64,000 nt of DNA from Isoetes taiwanensis (GCA_021234155.1 JAJEKV010000049.1:10764292-10828291); one strand, 5' to 3'; shown: positions 34,528 through 47,699, counted from the first letter of the stretch. Notes: generated by a model not told the origin, from the sequence alone. Made by a program: numbers and translations.

Positions 34528-36152
34528 TGTGACGCCCCTCGCTAAACATACCTGCATTCGGACCGCACACTCGGCAGAAATCCCCCCGTCCCCCAAGCCA
34601 AGAACCGCACAGGCCCTCCGCCTATCCCGCACTCGGGATCTCCGTAGAAAGGAAGGGGACACGGAAGGTGTCTTGCGCCTTTCCCCTATGGGCTCCTATC
34701 ACAAATGGCATAAACACGCCGAACTAGCAATACAATACAATATGCTACCTCGAGGGTAGCTCAACCGCACATCCATAGATGCAAAGAACATAATCATATA
34801 CCATAAAACATGAGAGCTCCTACCCGTGGCTCGACACATAGGGTAGTCGATCGACCGGATAGGCCTCAAGATAGAGCGGTCGAGTCATAACAATGGCGGG
34901 CCGGCATAAGACAATGGCTAGGGTTGACCACTCCATCCGCCCCTCCCCGCATACTTTGCGCATGGGCTAGATCAAGTCGTGGCATGACTCTAACCTTCCT
35001 GGATACGTAATCCCATGGCATCACCCATCTGACTACCCGTGTTGCATCTCCCCAACCGACGAGGTAGGAAGGGTTGCATCTCCCCTTCCCGGGTCTAGAG
35101 GCTCCATGGGCGGCTAGAGAATCGTGGACGGCACACGATTGCACCGAATTGAACCCCCAAAACAAGAGCCAAGCCACACTTGCAACTCTTGAGAGGCGGG
35201 GCAGCACCATTGCCCCCAGAGGTGTTCGGACCCATGCTCGCCCACACGGCGTGACCGACCATAAGCCTAGCCTACCGTGGGATCCCCCCCCCCCACCCGG
35301 CAGGATCCACCCTCCATCTTGCCTCTAGCCCCGCTGTGTAGTGCTGAGTCACATCATAGCTTCCATAGCCCTATGGGTTCCTATGCACAGCCGCACTAAT
35401 AGGAACTAAGGGATCTACACTAGGAGCATACTACCTATGGCCCTAGGTCTCTACCCCCTTCCCAATACAAGAGGAGCAACATGATCAACCAATATCACAT
35501 ACATCACATCATGATCAATATCAACATCATATGAACATCTTAACCTAATCATACATAGCTAACTAACAGCTTAGGGTTCCTTGATTAGGGTTCAAGATGT
35601 TCAACAAAGGATCTAGGGTGGCTCTACTCTAGACACACGAATCACTAACCCATCCGAGTGCTAACTTCCGAGGAACTAACATGAACTCTACTCAACCTAC
35701 CTCCTCCGTAAGCGCTTCCTCCCATTCCCCGCATCTCCATGCTCCTAGACGTGGTTCAAGGTTTGCTCCCTCACGATCATACACACCTTCCGTAGGGTCG
35801 CCGCTCCAGTGCTAGACTATGATTTAACGGTGCTCAAACGGGTTTCGCACGGGATGAGAGTTCAGGTGCTAGGTCGAGGAAAAGGGTCTAGGGGTTAGGT
35901 TAGAGCTCATATAGGTGTGGGTCCACGTGGGATGCCACGCGGCACCACTAAGATGAGGCCGTGTGGCGGTTGCCCAATAGGATAAGGTCATGTGGAAATG
36001 GGCCTTATCCTAAGGTTATCTAAGTTAAACAATTAACTTAGATGTGCACCCCTTGCCACTTTATCCAAGGCACAAGGCTACCTAGGTAGACTTGTATGGT
36101 GACGGATCCAGAATGTAATGATTTTATGGCGATATTCCCCCGGAACGCCACA
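34528..36152 (-). repeat. 3' LTR of gypsy element 2
   Basis: TG...CA termini (TGTGACGCCCCT to GGAACGCCACA), 1625 bp. It is collinear with 49345-50975 and with the LTRs of element 1. A TATA-like CTATATGAG on the minus strand lies near 35915. A C-run (CCCCCCCCCCAC) near 35285 may be an assembly weak point. Confidence 0.9.
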
Positions 36153-36166
36153 TTCTCCCCCTTAGG
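36153..36166 (-). other. Polypurine tract of element 2
   Basis: CTAAGGGGGAGAA on the minus strand directly abuts the 3' LTR start. Confidence 0.85.
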
Positions 36167-36990
36167 ACAATGCTGTCCCTCAATTAAGCGCTTAAGGTGA
36201 CGATCCTAACTATCCCCGCAAAACAACATCCCAACATACACTTAAGTTAAGTTTAAACGATCAACTTCCTATTAAAAAGTTAAATGTCAAAATTTAGGCT
36301 ATATTTGTACTTATACAAAATTATATAGCCTTAACAAGGTTACTTCTTACAATAATCCAAAACATTATTATAAAAGTTATTAGGGTTCATAATCTAAGTT
36401 ATGGTTCCCCCATCTTCTCGTAATGCGCCCCACCTCGAAGCTCCTTCTCACTTGCCTCGCACATGGAGCACATTACGCTAGTTTAATTAATAAGTTTGTG
36501 GTTTTAGGGGACCACCCCCTTACCAATACCTTGCCTTTGCACGATCATGGCCCTTTCGATTTGAGCTTAAGGACCATTTAAGATGATCCCATCATCGCCC
36601 ATGATCAAGTGCTACCTTGTACTCTAAGTTACCCTAAGGTCGAAAATTACCCCTAGTGCATCATGCCCCAAGGGTTTTAAGCTAGGAACGCCTCACCATC
36701 CCATCATCGCGACATGATCACTTTGACCTTCACCATGACCCCCCTATGGCCGTGTGTGCGAACCCCACATCGCGGCATAGAGAGCATCCGACCGATGTCC
36801 CATCATTGCACACCATGCCTTTCCTCTCTCTCTCGCATGACCCTATTGGTCATGCGCACCTCTTGGTGCATGTTGGCCTAGAGAACGCCTTAAAGGCTTA
36901 TCTCATCATCGCCCACATGTTCCAAGATTCTGGCATATGTATTCCACTAGCTAGAATACATCTGCCAGAGCTAGAGGCTAACTAAGAAAC
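36167..36990 (-). other. 3' untranslated interior of element 2
   Basis: No gene. The sequence is collinear with 11710-12540 of element 1 (shared TTTAGGCTATATTTGTACTT and CCCATCATCGCCCATGATC blocks) and rich in repeated CATCATCGC words. Confidence 0.7.
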
Positions 36991-37009
36991 ATACTAAGCT
37001 AACCTCCCC

Positions 37010-38250
37010 GGGTAAGTCGGGGTCGACTCAAGCCTGAGACGACTCGCCCATCAAACTCCTTCATAAATTCGGGTATTGCTTCTCCAAATCCCGCTTCAAT
37101 ACCCATGTCACTGTTTTCCACGGGCAAGTGTTTCCACTTGACCAAATACCGGAGGAACTGAGACCTCCTAGTCTTCTTTGAATGACTTATCAAGAAGTAA
37201 CCTCGTGCACGATTTCAACTTGTTCTCCGCTATTTCCAACAAGGTTGGAGTATCCAAGACCTCCTCGGGTTAGGATTGTGCCTTTTCAACAAACTTACAT
37301 GGAAAACCTTGTGAACTTTGAGATGGGCCTAAGATCCAACTTGTAGGCTTGGGAGCCCACTCTTCCAAAAATCTTGAACGGACCAGCCCATCGAGGGGCA
37401 AGCTTCTTGCAACTCCCAATCCCAAGCTTAGCTTGCTTGACCTTGATCTTCAACCACACGCTATCGCCACCTTGAACTCTCTTACGGTCCTCCGTGCTTG
37501 TCTGGCCACACTCTTCTCGCCGACTTCTTTGTCGCTAGGAGGTAACCCCTCACTTCTTCCACCAACTGCCGTGATATCTCCTAGCATCTGCTGGGACACT
37601 TCAACCTTTGACACGGGATTGTGCCAAGTGTCCCGTTAAGCACTGGTACCCGTAATTTACCATGAAAGGAGACATCCGAGATGACTCCCGCTTGGCACTA
37701 TTGTAGGCGAATGCCACCAAGTGGATGTACTCATCCCACTTGACCGCTTATTCCACACAAAGCTTCCGAGCATGTCTTCCAAGATTCGATTCGCCCCTCT
37801 CCGTCCCACCATCTGTTTGGGGATGATATGCCATGCTCATGGAGAGCTTCGGCCCTAATGGTGCTAAAGAGGTCCCCGCCAAAAAGCACTCATAAACTTA
37901 GAATCTCTATCGATATTATCTCCTCGAGGCATGCCATGGAGCCTAAAAAATCTCCTTCACAAATAGCTTGGCAAGATCTAATGCCGTGGTTTCGGAGTTC
38001 TACAAGGCACAAAATGTGCCATCTTAGATAATTTGTCTACTACGACCATCAATGCATCCTTGCCTCAAGAGTCTTGGGAAGTCCCGTGATAAAATCCATA
38101 CTTACCACTTCCCAGCCAGAGATTCGCACACGCTAGAGGTTCCAAGGCTCCCGGAATTCGCTGCTCCACTTTGGTTTGTCAACAATAACCGGCACTCACG
38201 AATATATCTTGCTATCTCGCTTCTTCATTCCCGGCCGAAGTAGCTACTTC
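37010..38250 (-). pseudogene. Integrase and chromodomain of element 2
   Basis: Reading leftward: integrase core with ALMVVVDKLSKMAHFVPC and FRLHGMPRGDNIDRDSKFMS (catalytic Asp residues visible in both), then SAFWRGPL. Next is a basic region, and at 37193-37010 SQFLRYLVKWKHLP, a chromodomain core, ending IPEFMKEFDGRVV. Chromodomains of chromoviruses bind methylated H3 tails or heterochromatin and steer integration. Several frameshifts. Confidence 0.75.
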
Positions 38251-38579
38251 AATCTTGAAGTAGGTCTTCATAAAACCCGATGCCCCCGCTATTGGGTCAT
38301 TGTGTGTGTCATGAAGGATTAGCTTCCTTATACCCTACGATCTCTGCACACACAACTTATCTTTATGGTACAACAAGTTGCCTTCCTTCTTATAATGCTT
38401 GAAGGCTTTTCGCTTTATCTGCTCTAGCCTCCCCGAGAGGCTTTCCCATACCTCCTTGAAATCACCATCAAATGGTAATGTCTCCTCAATTTTCTTGCCA
38501 TACCCACTGAAAGAGTTGATATAGCATTACAATGAGTTCTCGCCTCAAGGGTCTTCTAGAAAGAGCATCAACGACCACA

Positions 38580-39838
38580 TTCAACTTACCCCGGCTTATA
38601 AGCAATCTCAAAATCATACTCTTCTAGGAATTCCATCCACCTCCTTTGCCTTAGATTAAGGAGTGGTTGGGTAAAGATGTATTGGAGGCTCGTGATCAAG
38701 ATCTAACCTAAAACTTCCTCCCAAGCAAGTAATGCCTCCAAATAAGAGCTCGACAATAGCTAGAAGTTCCTCGATCATGGGTTGATAGCCACCGCTTTCG
38801 GTGTCGCTCAACTTCTTGAATCATAATCCTTCTTGCATAAGGACTCCACCGCCGCTATCTTACTTGCATCCGTTGCTACTATCTTGTCCTTGTCGGATCT
38901 CGCGTAATCCAGCACCGTGTCATGAGTTAAGGCCTCCTTAAGCTTTTCAAATGAAGCTTGGACATTTTCTAACCAATGTGTTCTCCAATCTTTCACCTTA
39001 ACACTCTTAGTGAGGTCCGGCCAAAGGGGACGCCCACTTAGCTTAAGTCCTTCACGAACTTTCTCAGAATAACCCGCCGCACCTAGAAAGCTTCTTACTT
39101 CCGCCCACATTCTTCTGAGCTGGCCAATCTACTACTCGCCTCGATCTTTAAGTGGCCTGGGAGATCCCTTCCACCGATATGACATGGCCCAAGTACTCCA
39201 CTCTTTTCAAGAGCAAAGTGGCATTTGGAGAGCTTTCCATACAAACGATGCCGCCAACTTTTCTAACACCCTTCTCAAATGCCGACTATGATCTTCAATG
39301 GACTTGTCAGACTAGAATGTCGTCAAGAAGACAATGACAAACTCATCTAGAAAATCCCCGAAGACGCCGCTCATAAGGCGATAAAGTTGCCGGAGCATTC
39401 GACAATCCAAAGGGCATTATCAGAACTCAAAATGACCATACCGCTGCTCTCGGCGGTCTTTATGGATATCTTCTTCCTTTATCCTTATTTGGTGGTATCC
39501 CGACCTTAAGTCAATTTTAGAGAATACCTTTGCTCCTTGAGCTGGGTCCATCAAATCATCTCGCCCTTGGCAATGCATACTTATTCTTTACCGTCTGCTT
39601 GTTGAGCTGGCGATAGTCTATGCACATTCTTAAACTGCCATCTTTCTTCTTCACGAAGAGTATGGGTGCTCCAAAAGGAGACACACTTGCTCTAATAAAA
39701 CCAAGCTCAAGCAATTCCTGGAGTTGCTTCTTGAGCTCTGTCAACTCTGGTGTGCTCATCCTGTATGGTGCCTTGCTGGTAGGCTTAGCATCTGGTGCCA
39801 ATGTGATCTCACATTCCACACCCCTATAAGGTGGTAGC
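38580..39838 (-). pseudogene. Reverse transcriptase and RNase H of element 2
   Basis: 39838-39556 encodes [40 protein letters not shown] and [19 protein letters not shown], the N-terminal fingers/palm of Ty3 reverse transcriptase. The central part is frame-shifted. 39110-38808 gives RSFLGAAGYSEKV and DKIVATDASKI, the connection and the first RNase H motif. The 5' edge is the hAT insertion point within the LPP triplet that precedes YRGVECE. Confidence 0.8.
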
Positions 39839-42800
39839 CACGGTTGGGCAAATTCCGGGGTAGAGAGGGTAAATTCCGGCTGAGTTGGCAATTTACCGTC
39901 CAGCATGGCAAGTAGGCGGATGTGCTCCCGCCCAAAAAAATGAACTTTCCGGAATGTGGCCGGCAGCTTTTCTACCATCCGGAACTTGTAGGTATGAAAT
40001 TTCAAAGGGAAGAGCCGCCAATGCCATTACCTTGCTAACGACTTGGCTCCATTCAAAGAAAGAAGGTAAGAAAAAAAATCTCTTACTTATACGGCAAAAA
40101 GCAAAACTAGAAATAGGTTGCTTGCTAGTAAAAACTTGCATGGAATCAACGTACAAAATTAACTAAGTTGTTTGAGATTTCTTTGAATGATTTGATGTGA
40201 CATGTTATGTATGTATGTTTTATGCTTATCATTCGAATTTTCAAGCATGTGTGTTACGTACTTCACATTCCCCCTTTCTAAATTGCTTTTGATTTTTGCT
40301 AAGCAGCTCCTTCAATTTGCACGATGATGGGCCTATTACTTATTATTACATAAGGTAAGAAACATGTCATTTTCAGTGATTTCACTGTTATACCTGCTGT
40401 AATATTTCATTGTCCATGTACTATTCTAATATAAAACATTATTATAATCTCACTGTTATATCTATAAACAGTGTTGGGCAATATAATATTATTATATTCT
40501 CATTGTGATCTTTCGTACCATTTATATTCTTTATATTACATAACAGTAACTTCAATTCACTTATTTTATATTATTATTTGTGCTTGTGTGAGGTATTTTC
40601 CTTCATATCCATGACTTTATGTTGTATTTTTTCTTTTAGGAATTTGATGGGGTACAAAGCATAGCTAATATGAGGAAAGGGAAGGAGAAACAAATCAGGG
40701 GCAAAGGCAATGATGGCCAAATCAGTCTTTTCTCGATGCGTGGATTTAGAAAGGACGTGCCACCTTCCGATGAAGATACAACAATTGCACAAAGTGACTT
40801 GCATGTGGAGCTTGAAGAACACACCAAAGAACTAGCAGTGGAAATGGGCCGTGTCAACAAAGCCAAACGTCTCTATCAAAGTGATTGGCATGAGAAATTT
40901 ATGTGGCTTGTGGAGGACTTAGAAGCTGGTCTTTTATGGTGTAGTATTTGCAAGAAAGATCCTTATTGTAAGTCATTATTTGGTACATCAGGATCAAAGA
41001 ATTTTAAGACATCTGCATTGGAGGATCATCAAAAAAGCCAAGCCCATAGGGATGCAATTTTATTGCAAGAGCGCGATAAAGATGGGCTTCAAAAATGTGG
41101 TAAAAAACGGAAAGCAAGTGTCGATGCAGCACTGGAGAAGTTGTTTAAGTGTGCTTACTTCATAGCAAAGGAGGATTTGGCATTTTGAAAACTTGTAAAC
41201 TTATTGAAATTGCTACGTGAGTGTGGTGTGCAAGATTTACCATTCATGTATAATGATAACAAAGCTTGTGCAAGTTTTGTGATTCACATTGGTAAGGCTC
41301 TTGAGATTGAAATGGTTTGGTCTCATGGTGGATGAATCCACAGATGTCAGTATTACAAAGAATTTAATTCTGTATGTCACATTTGTGGAAGATAGAAAAG
41401 TACGAACCTCTTATTTGGGGCTGCTAGTAGTGAAGGATGGCACATCAAACACGATCACTAATTGCATCCTTGAGCTTTTGAGCCAGTGGAATTTAGACAT
41501 TGGGAAGATGATGGGCTTTGGAAGCGATGGAGCTTCAGTTATGGTAGGTGCAAGCAATGGAGTTGCTAGCAAATTGAAGGTACTTAATCCATTCTTGACC
41601 ACTTTACATTGTTGTGCGCATCGTACTAATTTGTGTGTGCAAGAGGCCTCAAAGAAAGCGGAAACTAAAGCTACATGTAAAATGATGGATGAGATTGTTA
41701 ACCGAGTGGCTACATACTTCTCCAAGAGTACTCTACGGCAAGGACGGTTACGTGAGATGCAAGAGGCATTGGAGTACTCACACTTGAATGTTTTAGGAAT
41801 TGTAAAGACACGTTGGCTTAGCCGACATGGAGCTATTGCACGGATTTGTGATGCATACGAGCCTCTAATGTCTACTCTACGTGAAGAAAGAGATGCCACC
41901 TCTATCTATGTAAGTCTAAAACCGTTTAAAGTGGTTTACATTCTTCACTTTCTTGCGGATATTCTTCAAATCACGTCCTCTTTAAGTTTGGAATTTCAAA
42001 AGATTTTGTAGATGTAACTATGGTGGGAGGTTTGACAACAGTGCGCATTATGGAAATAGAGGAGAATTTTTGCAGCATGCTACTGTTGATTTAAATGGTT
42101 TTGAAAGGGATAGCAAGAACTATCCCATCATTCCCCGACTATGGTGGAAATAAAGGGATGCTTTGCAGCATTAAGAGGTGCCGTAAAGGAGATATGTATC
42201 GCAGCGTGCAAATGGAAAGAGACATTAATGGTGAGGATCTAATTGAGGCTATTGATTTTCAAAGTTTATTTGCACGTGCTTTGATAAAAACATTGAAGGA
42301 AAGGCTTCAAGATAGTGCAACTCTTTCTGCTATGAAAATGTTGGTTCCTGCTAGTATACCCGTTGGATCTATTGCTGAAATCCAGCTTGCGGTTTGAGGA
42401 AGTAAGAACTCTAGGAGAGTTCTATGGAGTTGAGAAAAAGTTGGCGATAAAGTTTTTGCTCCAATAGTGAATAAAGAAAAGTTGCTTGAGGAATATGGGA
42501 TGTTTAAGAGACAGGCTACTACTGAATGGTTGGGACGAGGTTTCTTGGACACTTGGAGCCTGGTAAATTGCAATGATGTTTGGAAAGGTAAGTTTCCTGA
42601 GCTCTTAAAAATTGCTATGATTGGGTTGGTTCAATGTTCTTCATCGCAAAGATGTGAAAGAGGCTTCAAATGCCTTAATATCATAAAGAACAAGTACAGA
42701 AATAGACTCAAACGGGATGGCGTTGATGCATTGATCTGTGTAGCTCTAGAGGGCCCTGAACTGGAGGATTATGATTTCAATTCAAGTATTTTGATGTGGA

Positions 42801-43232
42801 AAGAAAGCAAGGACTATCTCCAAGATATACACACAGTGCATCCCTCGAGAGGAGCGAGAAGTACTTGTTGATGAGGATATTGATATTGACATGGAAAAAG
42901 ACTCTACATAACAAGGTCTCTTGCTTCAAACTTATTTATCATGTAATTCATGATTTAAATTTGCATTAAGTTTTTAAATGGCATAACTATTTCTTTTATG
43001 ATATGCTCAATGCATTAAGTGTTTTATGATATGCTCAATGCATTAAGTGTTTTATGCTCAATGCTAAAAGTACTAGTTTGTAATGTGTACACATTCGGGT
43101 TTAATGGAAAAATGTAATAGATTCGACATAAAATGTAGTAGCAGAAACTTGCCGGATCAAAATTACAAATTCCGTTCATTGCGTATATAGTAGGAAAATT
43201 TCCCACCAAGATAAAAACTTTGCCCAACACTG
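39839..43232 (+). mobile_element. hAT DNA transposon nested in element 2 pol
   Basis: The ends are CACGGTTGGGCAAATT (39839-39854) and, inverted, CAGTGTTGGGCAAAGTT (43216-43232). They are flanked by a perfect 8-bp duplication GTGGTAGC (39831-39838 and 43233-43240). The duplicated bases encode the Leu-Pro-Pro of the host pol, and removing the element joins FPDEIRQLPP to YRGVECE, exactly as in element 3. It is 3394 bp with one transposase gene on the plus strand. A second terminal-like CAGTGTTGGGCAA lies inside at 40469. Confidence 0.92.
40670..42871 (+). pseudogene. hAT transposase (ZNF862/KIAA1586-like), broken
   Basis: The start is MRKGKEKQIRGKGNDGQISL, then a zinc-finger-like segment (LLWCSICKKD ... 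HQKSQAHRD: Cys-x2-Cys, His-x5-His). After an in-frame stop (41186) and a shift, the 240-codon frame 41289-42011 has LMVDESTDVS and MGFGSDGASVMVG, which hold the first two catalytic Asp residues, and LHCCAHRTNL. The C-terminal frame 42467-42871 has SSSQRCERGFKCLNIIKNKY, with the catalytic Glu and the hAT dimerisation region. The protein type is the one often annotated as ZNF862-like or KIAA1586-like rather than the Ac/Tam3 type usual in flowering plants. A stop and at least three frameshifts make it inactive. Confidence 0.85.
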
Positions 43233-43240
43233 GTGGTAGC

Positions 43241-43830
43241 TGCCGGATTTCATCCGGAAATACATCCTTGAATTCCGAAATAAGCCTTGCTACTGGCTTG
43301 GGCAACTGCTTCCCCTTTTGGTCGTTTCCATCCTGTTTATTGGGCTCAATTGCCTCTAATCTCAAAACGTAATCCACCTTATTTCTTTCTATACTTTTCC
43401 TTAGCCGCCTCAAAGAAATACAATCGCATAGAAGAAGCCTTCTTACCTTCACTATGAATTTGGTGTCGTCCGGTCTGCCATGGCGACTTCATTAAGGCCG
43501 CAATGATCATGGCTTTTGCTGGTTTTAGGAACTCCATTCCTACTATAAGGTCATACCTTCCAATTTCCATGACCTCTGCCCCATCGGCCACTTACTTCCA
43601 CTAAGGTCTATGTCGAATGTAATCCTCCTCCCCTTAGTGTGTCGAATGGCGCCGCTTGCCATAACAACTTGCCTTGGCTTAGACTTCAATACCTTGTTCT
43701 TCATTAGGGCAGCCAGCCTAGGAGAGGCGGTTGTGAGAGCTACCTGTCTATGAGGACTACATATGGGTTGCTATCTATGATTCCATCACCGCAATGACTG
43801 CCGACCGATTTTCTATATCACCCGACTCAA
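43241..43830 (-). pseudogene. Aspartic protease and linker of element 2
   Basis: The frame 43591-43379 has GRYDLIVGMEFLKPAKAMII, the C-terminal signature of Ty3 protease (Y-D-x-I-x-G-M). The frame reaching 43241 has LRLEAIEPNKQDGNDQKGKQ and PKPVARLISEFKDVFPDEIR, the lead-in to reverse transcriptase. The active-site D-S/T-G is not preserved in a readable frame. Confidence 0.6.
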
Positions 43831-44199
43831 TATTTGCACGTATATGGCACTCACCATCTATGAAGTCCCGGGCCTCATGCCGGTCGCCGCCTTCATCCGC
43901 TTCCACGGCCGAATCCCAATCCCAAGCTCTGCCAAAGCTGCCCCATGACGAATGGGCAATCATGTGTTCTGCCCCGGCCGAAGCACCAAACATAGCTTCT
44001 TCTCAATACATTCCCGCTCTTCTCTTCGCGCCGAACGCCTAGGAATACGCTTTAACACGGCGGCCTCGATGCATTCTTAACTACGGGTCCCCCAAAGTTC
44101 TTACCTCGAGCTCTTCCTTGCCGTTGGCCCTCGATGGCGTAGTTGTTGATTGCTTACTCAGTGTTGCTGCCCCTTGGTAAAAGCCCCCGCTGACTTTCC

Positions 44200-45100
44200 T
44201 TTGAAGGCCGACTGCTCTCTCCGGGCGTTGTTGGAGCTTCTTCAAACTTATGGCTTTATCCTCGGCTTCGCCACTGACTTAGGGTTGATTGCTCGGACTA
44301 GCCTTTTGATATTGGCTGCTCAATCCCTCAATGTAAGTTTCAACCGCTTGCCTTTTCCGACACTCCAGGAACATGGAGTCTAAGTCGCATAAATTCCTCA
44401 GATACTTTTTCTTGGATAATGTACCCCGGTTCAATCTGTAGAGAACTGCCGGATCTGACCGCTCGCTAGTATGTGACCTAGGCACATAATGTCTCAAAGG
44501 CCTTGGTCAAGGTCTTGAATCACCGCAATTGTTCCTTTTGAGCTTGTTGGACTTTGCATAGCCTTTCCACCAGATTCTAGCTGCCCCTATCAAGTTTGTT
44601 TGTAGCAACCTTCCCCTATATCCTTGTCCTTCATGCCATAAGAGTTGCCGAACTCTTCCATTTACGCAAGCCGGGCTTCCGCCTCCATACCGACCCGTCC
44701 TTCCCCGAACTAACCCAACTTCCTAGTCTTCCACACATTGCTCATAGCACCGCTGTCAACTTTCTTTTGATAATCATCTTCCTTCCTTGCCCCGCTCTTA
44801 CCTGTGGAGTGTCGGACTCACTTTCGAGCTAGAACCGCCTTGACCGCCCGGGTGTCGATGAACCGAGCTAGGTGGTGTTGGACTCCTTCTGTTTCTCCTT
44901 TTCCTCTTCCCTGTCTCTCGGCATTTCCGTGATTGTCCCGCCCCTCCTACCGTGGACCTTCCTCGATGTCTTCTGAGGTAGCGGTGGGGTGGTGGTGGAG
45001 CGGTGCATATTCTTGGGCATTCATCAATGGGGTGGCCCGATGGATCACCGATGCATCCGGGTCCTCATCCGACGCCGAGCCTTGGTTGATTGCTTCCGTC
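44200..45100 (-). pseudogene. Gag remnant of element 2
   Basis: Minus-strand fragments match element 3 gag: MKDKD and a KLG/GMEAEAW-like stretch near 44650-44750, then YVPRSHTSER and VLYRLNRGTLSKKKYLRNL (44497-44279) against YVPREHKSSMMQQFYRLQQG. Capsid protein of the element; several frameshifts. Confidence 0.65.
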
Positions 45101-45429
45101 ATTTCATCGTTGTTGTCATCTTGATCACGTCCAAATAGGTTTTACGGGTACCCATTGGTGATGTCGGCCCCGCCTTGAGAACCCGAGCACTGTGTTCCTT
45201 GCCGCAAGGATTAATCATCAATGCTTGTTATTAAGTTACCGCGGTAGTCATTTTTGCTTATAATTAAATTGCTGTTAGGGTACAAAAAGAAATCATATGG
45301 AAATTCCACTTACAAGTCAAGATCATGGTAGACATTAATTAGTATATAAAAATACATTTCATGAATTACATGATAATCTTGAAGAGAGAGTTACAATACA
45401 CTTTAATTAATTAACAAAACAAGTTTTTC

Positions 45430-46700
45430 CATCAACGATGTCGCTTCATAGACTTGAAGAAGTTCTTGACATTCTTGAATCCTATGCCCTTGCCCATGTT
45501 CTCAGGGGATTCTTGCCACCGATCCTCCCCCTCCAATGCTCTTGCCATCCTGTGGTGCGAAGTTACTCGTGCGATTCCGCCACTATCGACAAGTCGCATC
45601 CCCAGGTGGCCCCTTGCGCGGTCGAGGGCATGAAGGGCTACGGATCTTTTGAAGAGGATAACATGGTCCATTCCGTAATCTATCTTGGCATGTTGTCCAA
45701 AGCCCCGAGTGCTATGAGGGCGCCACGGATTCTTCACCCCTTGGGCTGAACTCCTTGTGGAAGACTATCATCCGTCCTTGGCTAAGGGCGGGAAGATAGT
45801 ACACGAAAGTGATTTACCTGTTCGCCCCCGTGGCTCCCGTACTTCTCCTTGAGCCGCCTCGCCCGAAAACATCTATTGCAGTAAGATCTTCGTGGTCCCT
45901 CCACATTGTTGTTACGTTCTCCATTGATGCTTTGCTAGATGCTTCACGCATGCTCATGGAGCGCCTTTGGTCGGCTTGAGCTTGGGCCTCTTCCCCGCTT
46001 GTACAACCCGCTTTGGATCTCACGGAATTCTTCTTCGAATGACGGATTCTTCTTCTTTGAAACATCCGGCCTTTATCCGGTTGGTGCGCTGGATGTCCGG
46101 ACATAGTTTCCCTAGCGAAGGCGTGTCGCCTCGGCTACCTCCTTGGGATCTCTTGGTAGGAGTAGTTGATAAAGTCACCGCCCTACTCTTGTGCAATTAG
46201 GCCTAGGAGCTCATCGATCCCGAGGCCCTCTTCTTGACAATAGGGAAGGTTGAGGATATCGGTGGGCGAATATGTACTCCTCGCCGTCAATGATCACCGG
46301 GGTGAGGGCGTGGATACCTATTGGCTGCCGAAGTCCCGCCTTAGTACTTCCTGTTGCCGAGCTAGGCGCCTCTCTATCCTTCTTGCCTCCCTCATCTCCC
46401 AACTTGGGTTCTCTTCCTCTTCCTCTTAAGTAGTCCCTCAATCTGCAACATAGGTGTTTACGATGTCGAAGTAATATTCATACTCATGGTCTCGATCTAA
46501 GTGAATGCCTATCATCTTGTTCCAGGAGTGTCGAGAGGTGCCAAATCAAAAGGTTGAATTGGCTGGCTCCCTAGTTGGTTAACTGCCCTTGTCTTTGCAT
46601 GAACAAAGCTAAATGAGCTGCTTGGTTTGAGGCGCACCTATGCCTATGATGCTTCTGGTCATGTAGTCCGGCATGTTTTACGGTTCTATCCCGCGACTTA
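45430..46700 (-). pseudogene. Extra 5' ORF of element 2 (unknown function)
   Basis: Homologous pieces to 60740-62250 of element 3: PVIIDGEEYIFAHRYPQP (46320-46270) followed in another frame by EEGLGIDELLGLIAQE; and at the end GKGIGFKNVKNFFKSMKRHR (45490-45432) against GHSVGTAQVKKFLEDNPSYR. I do not recognise the domain. It lies between the H3-like ORF and gag, where standard chromoviruses have nothing. Confidence 0.55.
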
Positions 46701-46709
46701 CTCTTGCCC

Positions 46710-47690
46710 CCGGATCCCCCACCTATGGCTTGGGTAAGAGAGTCTAAGGAAACCCATTTCCCTCCCTAGGTGGCAACCTAACTTCCCAGGGGTAGAATGT
46801 GCGGATCATATTGACAAATGATGTCGATGTATAGTAGGGAGTTCTGGTCAAGGTGGCATGAAGATCAAAGAGATGATCAAAGACATGAAAGGCTTGCTTT
46901 CAGCCCGGGAATTCACGGATGTGATTGATGTCATTGCTTGAGAAGATGAGTAGAGAGCTGGGAAATCGCCTTGAAGGACCGAGGAGCGCTTTTGATGGGG
47001 AGAAAATGACAAATGAGGCCCCCTTTTATAGACTAGGGTCACCTCGGGTTCCGATACCACAAGGGTTCCCGATGGGGAAGACTTCAAATCTATGGCCATG
47101 GGTGTCCAAATGAGCTACCTTGAAATGCAATTCTAAGCAAAGCAAAGCAAATACTACATGGCGGTTTGTTGGATGAAAATTGGTCAATCTAGGCAAAAGC
47201 GGGGTTAAAACCGGGTTCGGTTCACAAGAGAATGGCTCACAAGTAACGAGTGCAGATTATCCATACATGCAACCCGATTTCGGGTCATTTCTATTTCTAT
47301 GAAGAGTTTCGGGGAATTTAAAGATCCTAATATGACTTTATAGCATGATTCTAACCTAACTAGCAACTTTTGTTACTCAAATTGGACATCGATTAATGAT
47401 GCAATCTTGCGAAATCGGGTGGCATCACGTAGAATGGCTCAAGTCACACGCAGATGGGTTTTGATGATGTGATGCGACTTCATTCGTTTTTGCAATTTTT
47501 GACTAATTAAGCTAGGATATTTAACTAATTAATTTTTCTTTAAACATCCCAATTTTAATGGTCAAAACTAAAGTAAAATTTGAGCTACTTAAGCACATTT
47601 TCATACAAGAATTAAGGTCAGTTTGCAACAAAATTTTATATTTATAGGGGGGAAACTTAGCAATTACATTAATTTACACAAAATTGTATC
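46710..47690 (-). other. Non-coding stretch between extra ORF and H3-like ORF, element 2
   Basis: No coding frame is recognised. The part 47100-47690 is AT-rich. It corresponds to 62260-62950 of element 3 in position, though the hairpin pair seen there is not obvious here. Confidence 0.5.
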
Positions 47691-47699
47691 CTCAAGGGT

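Noticed and set aside
39556-40005. The reverse transcriptase frame seems to continue rightwards past 39838
   Set aside because: Residues right of 39838 lie in the hAT terminus. The target duplication and comparison with element 3 ([11 protein letters not shown]) show that true pol continues at 43241; the read-through is chance.
40469-43232. A shorter hAT element starting at the internal terminus 40469
   Set aside because: No 8-bp duplication with that left end, while GTGGTAGC flanks 39839-43232 exactly and restores the pol frame.
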